In this document: piece after piece, positions 1-5,099 of the stretch
How positions within the stretch are numbered: the first letter of the stretch is position 1
Layout: every line of letters begins with the position of its first letter
Assembly (NCBI GenBank): GCA_023423475.1
Contig: JAFAFN010000018.1
Span: forward strand, 1 to 7,921
Length of the DNA stretch: 7,921 bases
Direction of reading: 5' to 3'
Source: Actinomycetes bacterium
Lineage (GTDB): Bacteria; Actinomycetota; Acidimicrobiia; Acidimicrobiales; Microtrichaceae
Notes under the pieces: model-generated
The model's input: only the letters and a program-made list of their open reading frames with translations
What the model was told of the DNA's origin: nothing
Database searches by the model: none
Program-made: the position numbers and the translations under genes

Positions 1-837
1 CACGTAGATCCCGTCGCCCGTGACCCCGGCGACCGCGACGGGCGTTCGGCCGCCGGCGGTCACGTAGCTCACCGAGCTGACCCCCGACTGATCGGCGGCC
101 AGGTCGTCGGTCAGCCCGTCGGGCACGTCGTCGAGGGGGACCTGTCGCCATGTCGCACCGGCGTCGTCGGTGACCCAGAGCCCCTCGCGCTGGGTGCCGA
201 ACAACGCCCGTCGAGGGTCCGACGGGTCGATGGCGAGCTGCTCGCGCCCCACGCGGTACGACTGGTTGCCGGCGATCGACCACCGCTGCTCGCCCGAGGT
301 CCACGTCGTGCCACCGTCGGTGCTCCAGAGCACCCGACCGTCCCGTCCGCCCTCGGAGCCGGAGCCGTCGGGGTTGTAGTCGTCGCCCGCGGCGATCACG
401 ACGACGTCGGGGTCCGACGGCGCGACCGCGATCGACGCGACGCGGTAGTCCGACGCGTGCACCCGTCCGCCCTCGATGGACCCGGACACGACCAGCTGCG
501 TCCAGCTCGAGGTCGGCTCGTCCCAGCGGTAGGCGCCGCCCACGTCGGTGCGTGCGTAGACGACGGCGGCACCGCCGCCCTCGCCGGCGACGATCCCGGT
601 CACGAACCCGCCGCCGCCGATCGGGACCGGCTGCCAGGCGTAGTCGTCGGAGGACTCCGCTGCGATGTCGGGTGGGGCGGTCGTCGTCGGCGCGCCCGAT
701 GGGGCGGGGACGTCCTCGTCGCTGCGCAGGACGACCAGCGCGACGACGCCGCCGACGGCCAGCGCGACGACGATCGCAGCGACGATCAGGGATGCGCTGC
801 GTCGGGTCGGTTTCGAGGGTGGTGGCGGAGCGGTCAT
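1..837 (-). CDS. Membrane-anchored GH74-like beta-propeller protein, C-terminus cut off by window edge
   Basis: The first 279 residues are visible and the frame is open to the left edge. The N-terminus has a short proline-rich cytoplasmic stretch (residues 3-13), one hydrophobic helix (about 16-37) with no clear signal-peptidase site, and an Asp/Pro/Thr-rich linker (about 38-66). The protein is therefore probably tethered outside the cell as a signal anchor. From residue 70 the sequence resembles GH74 xyloglucanases and related BNR/Asp-box propellers: a glycine run followed by FVTGIV (74-83), YARTDVGGAYRW (94-105), and later Asp-box repeats such as STDGGTTW and TDDAGATW plus a REQLAIDP blade segment. 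Asp98 in the RTDVGG motif sits where GH74 enzymes carry one of their two catalytic aspartates. The second, in the C-terminal half, lies outside the window. GH74 enzymes cleave beta-1,4-glucans such as xyloglucan, but substrate and activity here are inferred. A non-catalytic VPS10/sortilin-like propeller is the alternative. It is probably co-transcribed with the methyltransferase gene 62 bp upstream. No good Shine-Dalgarno precedes the ATG. Confidence 0.72.
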   Translation of the reverse strand, partial: MTAPPPPSKPTRRSASLIVAAIVVALAVGGVVALVVLRSDEDVPAPSGAPTTTAPPDIAAESSDDYAWQPVPIGGGGFVTGIVAGEGGGAAVVYARTDVGGAYRWDEPTSSWTQLVVSGSIEGGRVHASDYRVASIAVAPSDPDVVVIAAGDDYNPDGSGSEGGRDGRVLWSTDGGTTWTSGEQRWSIAGNQSYRVGREQLAIDPSDPRRALFGTQREGLWVTDDAGATWRQVPLDDVPDGLTDDLAADQSGVSSVSYVTAGGRTPVAVAGVTGDGIYV

Positions 838-847
838 GGCAGGTGGG

Positions 848-870
848 TCGTCGCCGGCATGCGGCGACGA
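848..870 (-). promoter_or_regulatory. Perfect 9-bp hairpin between methyltransferase gene and GH74-like gene
   Basis: TCGTCGCCG at 848-856 and CGGCGACGA at 862-870 are perfect reverse complements around a 5-nt loop (GCATG). It occupies the 62-bp gap between the stop of the upstream gene (900) and the start of the downstream gene (837), and ends 10 nt before that ATG. There is no T-run on the minus strand, so it is not a textbook intrinsic terminator. It could weaken transcription, stabilise an mRNA end, or restrict ribosome access to the downstream start. Function is inferred from position only. Confidence 0.4.
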
Positions 871-899
871 GTCTGCCGCGCCGAACCGCACCGCGGAGG

Positions 900-1712
900 T
901 CAGCCGCGGGACCCGTAGAGGGCGGCGAGCGCGATGGCCGCCGCGGTGGCGACGTTGACCGAGTCCGTCCCGGGCGTCATCGGGATGCGCACGCGGCAGT
1001 CCGTCGTTGCCATCGCCGCATCGCTGAGCCCGGGGCCCTCGGCGCCCACGAGCACCGCGACCTTGTCGGGCAGGTCGTCGACGGCCGCACCGAGCGGTGT
1101 CGCATCGGGTGCCGGGGTCAGGGCGAGCACGGCCATGCCATCGCGTCGGAGATCACCCAGGATCGTCGGCCACTCGTCGGCTCCGACCCGAGCGAACGGC
1201 ACGCGCAGCACGTGGCCGAGCGAGACCCGGGTCGCCCGTCGGTAGAGCGGATCGGTCGTCGTCGGGTCGAGCAGCACGGCGTCCACCCCGAACGCCGACG
1301 CGTTCCGGAACAGCCCGCCGAGGTTCTCGTAGTCGTTCACACCTTCGAGCACGAGCACCCGGCGGGCACCCTCCAGGACTTCGGCCGGGGCGACGGCGGC
1401 AGGACGTTCGGCGACCCCGACGACGCCGCGGTGGAAGTGGACGCCGGTCACCTGCTCGAGTGCCGACTCGGGGACGGCGTAGACCGGCACGTCGGCGTCG
1501 ACGATCGATTCGGCACGGGCGGCGTACTTCGTCGCGACGAGCGCGGACCGCACGGGGTAGGGCGACTCGGCGAGCGCCTCGAGCGACAGCCAGCCTTCGA
1601 CGGTGAAGATGCCGGCGTTCCGTTCGACCCGAGCCCTGACGTTCGGCTCCCGGAGGTGTCGGTAGTCGGCCAGTCGGACGTCGTCGAGGTCTTCCACCAT
1701 CACGAGGGGCAT
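900..1712 (-). CDS. TrmH/SpoU-family (SPOUT) RNA 2'-O-methyltransferase
   Basis: This 270-residue protein has the expected two-part layout: an N-terminal RNA-binding/substrate domain (about 1-105) and a C-terminal SPOUT methyltransferase domain (about 115-268) with a trefoil-knot fold. The three SpoU motifs are visible. Motif 1 is EGVNDYENLGGLFRNASAFG (123-142), with Asn130 and catalytic-type Arg136. Motif 2 is LVGAEGPGLS (221-230). Motif 3 runs from IPMTPG (243-248) through SVNVATAAAIAL (251-262), with Ser251 and Asn253. The family transfers methyl from S-adenosylmethionine to ribose 2'-OH of rRNA or tRNA in the cytoplasm. The exact target nucleoside cannot be read from sequence, so no gene symbol is given. 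Length is normal for the family. The ATG at 1712 is preceded by a GAGG run 8-9 nt upstream; Met5 is a possible alternative start. It is the first gene of a minus-strand pair with the GH74-like gene and is divergent from the DUF1254 gene. Confidence 0.9.
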   Translation of the reverse strand: MPLVMVEDLDDVRLADYRHLREPNVRARVERNAGIFTVEGWLSLEALAESPYPVRSALVATKYAARAESIVDADVPVYAVPESALEQVTGVHFHRGVVGVAERPAAVAPAEVLEGARRVLVLEGVNDYENLGGLFRNASAFGVDAVLLDPTTTDPLYRRATRVSLGHVLRVPFARVGADEWPTILGDLRRDGMAVLALTPAPDATPLGAAVDDLPDKVAVLVGAEGPGLSDAAMATTDCRVRIPMTPGTDSVNVATAAAIALAALYGSRG

Positions 1713-1855
1713 CGCCTGAGCCTCGCGCCTCCACCGTGACGCTGCGAACGCTGCAGGAACCCGAACCGCCTCGTGTCATCGACCTGGTCCGACGGAGCGA
1801 CCCGCTCGCGTTCCGACCGACCGGACCAGGTCCTCGTTTCGGCAAGACTCGGGGC
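1713..1855. promoter_or_regulatory. Divergent intergenic region with paired palindromic operator candidate
   Basis: This 143-bp gap separates the minus-strand methyltransferase gene from the plus-strand DUF1254 gene, so promoters for both should lie here. GACCTGGTCCG (1781-1791) and CGGACCAGGTC (1822-1832) form a perfect 11-bp inverted repeat with a 30-bp spacer. Each arm also contains a small palindrome, GACC-T-GGTC centred at 1785 and GACC-A-GGTC centred at 1828, 43 bp apart or about four helical turns. Within the spacer, GAGCG (1795-1799) and CGCTC (1803-1807) form a second short inverted repeat with a 3-nt loop. The pattern suits a dimeric regulator binding two sites. No clear -35/-10 pair was identified for either gene. 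Confidence 0.45.
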
Positions 1856-3322
1856 ATGCACGAGGACATCCCGGACGGCTACAACACCCCGATCCCCGCG
1901 AAGATCATGACCCCTGATCGGGTCGAGACCCGCCTGGGCGCACTCGAGTTCGACGACGGGCGCCCGACGGCGGACACGGCGGATCGACTCCACGAGTTCG
2001 TCGATCTGATGCGCGGCGTCCAGGCGTTCCTCGACGGCATCCCGGCGGCGTCGCTCGAGGCGATGCGAGCCGGCCTGACCGAGCACGGGGTGCAGGGGTG
2101 CCACCAGGTGCTCGTCGCGGAGCAGCTGATGGACTCCGCGCCGCTCTTCCTGACGGGCAACACCGACACCGTCTACGCCGCCGGACTGCTGGACCTGGAC
2201 CGAGACGGGCCGACGGTCGTCGAGATCCCCGCCGGGTGCGGACCGGGCACCGTCAACGACGCGTGGTTCCGGTTCGTGGTCGACATGGGCGCCCCCGGTC
2301 CCGATCGAGGTGCCGGCGGGAAGTACCTGATCGTGCACGACGAGTACGACGGCGAACTGCCCGACGGCTACTTCGTCGCCCGCTCCCCGAGCTACGTGAA
2401 CTGGCTCATCCTGCGAGGCTTCCTCGTCGACGGTCGACCGGACGCGGCGACCGCGATGTTCCGCGACGGGCTGCGGATCTATCCGCTGTCACAGCAGTCG
2501 GCGCCGCCCGCGATGGAGTTCTCGTCGTTCTCGGGTGTCGCGATGAACACGATCCACGCCAACGACGTCGACTTCTACGCCGAGCTGGACCGAGTGATCC
2601 AACGTGAGCCGGTCGGTCTGATCGACCCGGAGACCCGAGGGACGCTGACCTCGCTCGGCATCCGCAAGGGCCGCCGCTTCGAGCCCGACGAGCGGATGCG
2701 GCGGATCCTGACCGAAGCAGTGGCCATCGGCAACGGCACGGCACGGGCGACAACGATGGCACCTCGGAACGCGGATGTGAGGATCTTCGACGATCGACGC
2801 TGGCAGACCGGCTTCATCGGCGACGACTACCAGTGGATGGGCGGTGACCCGCTCAACGGGCGGGATCACGACGCGCGGACGATGTTCTTCTACTTCGCGA
2901 CCGTCAACACCCCGGCGATGGCGCTCAAGATGGTGGGCGTCGGGTCCCAGTACGCGATCACGTTCCGCGACTCGGACGACGAGTACTTCGACGGTGCCGG
3001 CACCTACCGACTCAGTGTGCCCGCCGGCGTCCCGGCGAAGGACTTCTGGTCCGTCGTCGTCTACGACCCCCAGACCCGCTCGGAGCTGCAGACCGGCCAG
3101 CCGTTCCCGAGCCGCAACGACCAACGCGACGACCTCGTCGCGCAGGGCGACGGCTCGGTCGAGCTGCACTTCGCCCCCGCGCTGCCCGACGGGGTCGCCG
3201 AGAGCAACTGGATCCAGACGGTGCCCGGCAAGGGCTGGTTCGCGATCCTCCGCCTCTACGGACCGCTCGACGCGTGGTTCGACCAGACATGGCGACCCGG
3301 CGACATCGAGCGTGTCGGCTGA
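1856..3322 (+). CDS. DUF1254/DUF1214 domain protein
   Basis: This 488-residue protein has the standard DUF1254 (about 85-220) plus DUF1214 (about 375-475) arrangement. Visible hallmarks are GNTDTVYAAGLLDL (101-114), the VVEIPAGCGPGTVNDAWFRF segment (121-140), GKYLIV (155-160), and in the C-terminal domain FWSVVVYDPQTRS (397-409), NWIQTVPGKGWFAILRLYGP (451-470) and a terminal W-P-G-D. The biochemical role of this family is not established; members are often annotated only by the two domains. No signal peptide or membrane helix is seen, so it is predicted cytoplasmic. The ATG at 1856 was preferred over an in-frame ATG at 1736. The 40 extra residues from 1736 look non-conserved and would put the inverted-repeat operator candidate inside the coding region, and the chosen length fits the family. 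It stands alone on the plus strand, with tRNA sequences on the opposite strand directly downstream. Confidence 0.82.
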   Translation: MHEDIPDGYNTPIPAKIMTPDRVETRLGALEFDDGRPTADTADRLHEFVDLMRGVQAFLDGIPAASLEAMRAGLTEHGVQGCHQVLVAEQLMDSAPLFLTGNTDTVYAAGLLDLDRDGPTVVEIPAGCGPGTVNDAWFRFVVDMGAPGPDRGAGGKYLIVHDEYDGELPDGYFVARSPSYVNWLILRGFLVDGRPDAATAMFRDGLRIYPLSQQSAPPAMEFSSFSGVAMNTIHANDVDFYAELDRVIQREPVGLIDPETRGTLTSLGIRKGRRFEPDERMRRILTEAVAIGNGTARATTMAPRNADVRIFDDRRWQTGFIGDDYQWMGGDPLNGRDHDARTMFFYFATVNTPAMALKMVGVGSQYAITFRDSDDEYFDGAGTYRLSVPAGVPAKDFWSVVVYDPQTRSELQTGQPFPSRNDQRDDLVAQGDGSVELHFAPALPDGVAESNWIQTVPGKGWFAILRLYGPLDAWFDQTWRPGDIERVG

Positions 3323-3342
3323 CCGGTTCTGGGACCACTGGC

Positions 3343-3390
3343 TGGAGCGGGTGACGAGAATCGAACTCGCGTATTCAGCTTGGGAAGCTG
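3343..3390 (-). pseudogene. tRNA-Gly 3'-half fragment (exact 48-bp copy)
   Basis: These 48 bp are identical to 3450-3497, the 3' part of the neighbouring intact tRNA-Gly. The match runs from tRNA base 27, the second base of the anticodon stem, through the T-arm and acceptor strand to the encoded CCA. Identity stops abruptly at both ends: 3391 versus 3498 on one side, 3342 versus 3449 on the other. The D-arm and the 5' acceptor strand are missing, so it cannot fold as a tRNA. It lies 59 bp beyond the 3' end of the intact gene in the same orientation. That is the arrangement left when an integrative element enters a tRNA 3' end, although a slippage or template-switch duplication is equally able to produce it. 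Confidence 0.85.
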
Positions 3391-3449
3391 GTCGGAGCGC
3401 AGCGACCCAGATGAGGGCCTACCGGGAGAACATCAGCTTCTGCCGTTGG
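3391..3449. other. 59-bp spacer between the tRNA 3'-half repeats, with inverted tRNA piece
   Basis: The spacer has no open reading frame of interest and no similarity to the bases following the intact tRNA copy. It contains two notable structures. AGAACATCAGCTTC at 3427-3440 is an exact 14-bp inverted copy of tRNA bases 20-33 (plus-strand 3491-3504), covering the end of the D-arm and the 5' side of the anticodon stem. An imperfect hairpin is also present: CTGGTCG (3388-3394) can pair with CGACCCAG (3403-3410) with one bulged C. Confidence 0.55.
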
Positions 3450-3523
3450 TGGAGCGGGTGACGAGAATCGAACTCGCGTATTCAGCTTGGGAAGCTGATG
3501 TTCTACCATTGAACTACACCCGC
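3450..3523 (-). tRNA. tRNA-Gly, anticodon CCC
   Basis: Read on the minus strand, the 74-nt gene folds as a complete cloverleaf. The acceptor GCGGGTG pairs perfectly with CACCCGC. The D-stem is GTTC/GAAC around AATGGTA. The anticodon stem TCAGC/GCTGA closes loop TTCCCAA, giving U33 and anticodon CCC, which reads GGG. A 4-nt variable loop follows, then T-stem GCGAG/CTCGT (one G-T pair) around TTCGATT. The discriminator base is T and the 3' CCA is encoded in the DNA. The TTCGA T-loop and GG in the D-loop are intact. A TAnnnT hexamer on the minus strand at 3535-3540 (TACAGT), 11 nt before the mature 5' end, is a good -10 candidate giving a short 5' leader. The gene is divergent from dcd. Confidence 0.95.
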
Positions 3524-3534
3524 GAACGGCGCCG

Positions 3535-3540
3535 ACTGTA
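3535..3540 (-). promoter_or_regulatory. -10-like hexamer for tRNA-Gly
   Basis: The minus strand reads TACAGT, matching the actinobacterial TAnnnT -10 pattern, 11 nt upstream of the mature tRNA 5' end. Transcription would begin a few bases before the tRNA, as is usual for precursor tRNAs. No convincing -35 element was found. Confidence 0.4.
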
Positions 3541-3606
3541 GCCGCGACGGGTGACGCCCGGTACCCGGACCACACCCACCGTGACGGGGGCGTGGTGGGC
3601 AACCAC

Positions 3607-3612
3607 TAGGTT
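3607..3612 (+). promoter_or_regulatory. -10-like hexamer for dcd, suggesting a leaderless transcript
   Basis: TAGGTT (TAnnnT) ends 7 nt before the GTG at 3620, so a start site at normal distance would fall on or next to the start codon. No strong Shine-Dalgarno lies upstream of that GTG, which agrees with leaderless initiation. The 10-mer TAGGTTCCGG at 3607-3616 recurs exactly on the minus strand upstream of the EtfD-like gene (7362-7371). Confidence 0.4.
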
Positions 3613-3619
3613 CCGGGGC

Positions 3620-4186
3620 GTGATTCTCTCCGACCGGACCATCCGTGCCGAGATCGAAGCCGGTCGCATCGGCATCGAGCCGTACGACCCGGCCATGATC
3701 CAGCCGAGCTCGATCGACGTGCGCCTCGACCACCGCTTCCTGGTGTTCCGCAGCCATACGCGGGCGGTCATCGACGTGAAGCAGGACCTGAGCGACCTGA
3801 CCGAGCTGGTCGAGGTCGACCCGGACAGCGCGTTCATCCTGCACCCCGGTGAGTTCGTGCTCGGCTCGACCGCGGAGCAGGTCACGCTGCCCGACGACCT
3901 GGTCGGGCGCATCGAGGGCAAGAGCTCGCTCGGACGACTCGGCCTGCTCATCCACACGACCGCCGGCTTCGTCGACGCCGGCTTCTCGGGCTACCTGACC
4001 CTCGAGTTCTCGAACGTCGCCACGCTGCCGATCACCCTGTACCCGGGCATGAAGATCGGTCAGATCTCGTTCCTCCGCATGGACGGGCCCGCGGAGCATC
4101 CCTACGGCAGCGGTGTGCTCGGCTCGAAGTACCGCGGCCAGGTCGGTCCGACGCCGAGTCAGTACTGGAAGAACTTCGAGGTCTGA
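3620..4186 (+). CDS. dcd: dCTP deaminase, probably bifunctional dCTP deaminase/dUTPase
   Basis: This 188-residue cytoplasmic enzyme converts dCTP toward dUTP and, in the bifunctional type, directly to dUMP plus diphosphate, supplying dUMP for thymidylate synthesis while keeping dUTP low. The family signature is clear: [15 protein letters not shown] segment ([11 protein letters not shown], 27-37), [11 protein letters not shown] (74-84), [12 protein letters not shown] (99-110), [12 protein letters not shown] (113-124), TLEFSN (127-132) and PGMKIGQ. Ala115 and Glu129 fall at the same residue numbers as in the M. tuberculosis bifunctional enzyme, where Glu129 is the catalytic acid. The GKSSLGRLG and TAGF-D-GF pattern is that of the bifunctional group and not the E. 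coli monofunctional group; bifunctionality is inferred. The GTG at 3620 gives an N-terminus starting [GTG]ILSDR, which matches homologues beginning MLLSDR; an in-frame upstream ATG at 3551 would add 23 non-conserved residues. Its last codons are duplicated downstream (4221-4250). It is convergent with the EtfD operon. Confidence 0.95.
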   Translation: MILSDRTIRAEIEAGRIGIEPYDPAMIQPSSIDVRLDHRFLVFRSHTRAVIDVKQDLSDLTELVEVDPDSAFILHPGEFVLGSTAEQVTLPDDLVGRIEGKSSLGRLGLLIHTTAGFVDAGFSGYLTLEFSNVATLPITLYPGMKIGQISFLRMDGPAEHPYGSGVLGSKYRGQVGPTPSQYWKNFEV

Positions 4187-4196
4187 TCGCCGGGTG
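4167..4196 (+). repeat. 30-bp direct repeat, copy 1 (dcd 3' end)
   Basis: This segment, from the last six codons and stop of dcd into the following bases, is repeated exactly at 4221-4250. The offset is 54 bp, a multiple of three, with a 24-bp unrelated spacer. Bases flanking the two copies differ immediately at both ends. Confidence 0.9.
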
Positions 4197-4218
4197 GGTC
4201 GCACCGTGGCCCGGTGAT
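4186..4218. terminator. Hairpin after dcd, possible bidirectional termination structure
   Basis: ATCGCCGGG (4186-4194) pairs with CCCGGTGAT (4210-4218) over 9 bp with one G-T pair and a 15-nt loop. It begins at the last base of the dcd stop codon, between convergent genes, which is where a terminator is expected, but no T-run follows on either strand. The second repeat copy offers the same left arm at 4240-4248, so the right arm could pair either way and give two mutually exclusive hairpins. The terminator call is tentative. Confidence 0.35.
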
Positions 4219-4220
4219 GC

Positions 4221-4250
4221 GGAAGAACTTCGAGGTCTGATCGCCGGGTG
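4221..4250 (+). repeat. 30-bp direct repeat, copy 2 (displaced dcd 3' end)
   Basis: This is an exact copy of 4167-4196, including the codons for Lys-Asn-Phe-Glu-Val and the TGA stop. It is in the same frame as dcd, so readthrough of the dcd stop would add 17 residues ending in the same KNFEV tail. An ATG at 4217 immediately before it creates a seven-residue micro-ORF. Expression is not supported by any visible ribosome binding site; the copy is more likely a duplication scar. Confidence 0.88.
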
Positions 4251-4255
4251 TCTGA

Positions 4256-4651
4256 TCAGTCGCGGCTGGGACGGCGACCGAACCCGAGCCACGCGGCGAC
4301 CGACATCAGGAGTCCGCCGGCGACGAACATCGCGCCCATGACCCGTGCAGCGCCCGGCGTGCGCGGGCCTCGACCGACGGTGACGAGGACCGCATCGGGA
4401 GCGACGAGCGCCACGACGCCGAACGCGGCCATGCCGAGGCCGTAGAAGACGACCACGAGCAGCAGCAACCAGCGCGGCGGGTCGTCCATGAGCAGCGCCA
4501 GCCCGATGAACAGGAACAGCGCGGCGAACGCCGCGATGATCGGCCACTCCCACCAGCCGTCGGAGTGGCCGAGCGCGGCTCGACCGATCATCGAGATCGA
4601 GATCATCGCCGCGACCACGACGAACACCCAGCCGACGAGTCGGTCCGACAC
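4256..4651 (-). CDS. Small four-helix membrane protein of unknown function
   Basis: This 131-residue protein has four clear hydrophobic helices at about 5-24, 35-55, 60-84 and 101-122, joined by short polar loops (GRAALGHSDGWWEW, MDDPPR, and a Gly/Pro/Arg-rich loop at 93-100). It ends in a basic tail GFGRRPSRD. No catalytic motif or recognised family was identified. The start is a GTG at 4651, 9 bp after the stop of the pseudo-receiver gene, with only a weak GAG upstream. Tight spacing makes it the last gene of the minus-strand unit headed by the cNMP-binding gene, so it is probably translated from the same mRNA as the EtfD-like protein. A role in the same membrane complex is possible but unsupported beyond context. 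Confidence 0.72.
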   Translation of the reverse strand: MSDRLVGWVFVVVAAMISISMIGRAALGHSDGWWEWPIIAAFAALFLFIGLALLMDDPPRWLLLLVVVFYGLGMAAFGVVALVAPDAVLVTVGRGPRTPGAARVMGAMFVAGGLLMSVAAWLGFGRRPSRD

Positions 4652-4660
4652 GCTCGGTGG

Positions 4661-5092
4661 TCAGCTCTCGACAGTCGCTCGCCGCGCTGCTCGCGCCGAC
4701 GATCGTGTCGCTGCGACGTCGGTGACGGCGTCCGCGAGCGCCGTGGCCTCGAAGGGGCGGACCAGCACGACGTCTGCTGCAGCATCGAGTCCGAACCGCG
4801 CGTCGGCGGGGTCGTCGACGACCGCGACGACCCCGACCTCGGCGAGTGCGGGTTCGGGTCGTGCCCGCAGCGCACCGACCAGCTCGGTGGTCGCGGCGAT
4901 GCCTCGCCCCGAGTACGAGGCGAGCACCACGGCCACGTCCTCGTGCAGCACGGCTTCCGAGATCACGTCGTGGCCGCTCGCCGACGCGGGGTGGAACCCG
5001 GCGACGGTGAGCAGCTCGGAGAGCAGCGTGGCGGTGTCGCGACGATCCTCGGCGATCAGCACTCGCGCCCCGGTGGGCGGGGGAGCGATCAC
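4661..5092 (-). CDS. Degenerate receiver-domain (pseudo-receiver) protein
   Basis: This 143-residue protein has the alternating hydrophobic strand/helix pattern of a CheY-like receiver. Strand 1 plus acidic pocket is VLIAED (11-16; Glu15, Asp16), followed by an amphipathic helix (about 18-31). A VAVVLASYSGRG segment (53-64) stands where VVLLDxxMPxxxG is expected, then VGVVAVVDD (86-94) and VRPF (111-114), which replaces the usual hydrophobic-Lys-Pro-Phe. The phospho-acceptor Asp is replaced by Ala58/Ser59, the Thr/Ser switch is absent and the Lys is Arg112, so normal aspartyl phosphorylation looks impossible. No output domain is attached; the tail (127-143) is Ala/Arg-rich. It starts at GTG 5092, 7 bp after the EtfD-like stop, with GAGAGG overlapping that stop as a ribosome binding site, indicating coupled expression. 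It may act by protein-protein contact. The receiver assignment rests on pattern recognition and is moderately sure. Confidence 0.65.
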   Translation of the reverse strand: MIAPPPTGARVLIAEDRRDTATLLSELLTVAGFHPASASGHDVISEAVLHEDVAVVLASYSGRGIAATTELVGALRARPEPALAEVGVVAVVDDPADARFGLDAAADVVLVRPFEATALADAVTDVAATRSSARAARRATVES

Positions 5093-5099
5093 CGGGAGG

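Noticed and set aside
552..1739. A 395-codon plus-strand open frame
   Set aside because: It overlaps the methyltransferase and GH74-like genes in antisense and is an Arg-rich low-complexity product. The minus-strand genes carry the recognisable motifs.
1736..1855. Upstream ATG extension of the DUF1254 protein
   Set aside because: The 40 added residues show no family character, lie only 23 bp from the divergent start, and would place the inverted-repeat operator candidate inside coding sequence.
3343..3390. A second complete tRNA gene
   Set aside because: Only the 3' half is present. The bases upstream of the anticodon stem do not form a D-arm or pair with the acceptor strand.
2844..3461. 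Plus-strand frame ending in a VTRIELAYSAWEAG-like stretch
   Set aside because: It is a shadow of the DUF1254 gene that runs on into the antisense of the tRNA fragment; that ending is another typical artefact of translating tRNA DNA.
3375..3602. A 75-codon minus-strand frame containing a CSSMVEHQLPKLNTRVRF-like stretch
   Set aside because: This is a well-known spurious translation product of tRNA sequence. The frame runs through the real tRNA-Gly gene.
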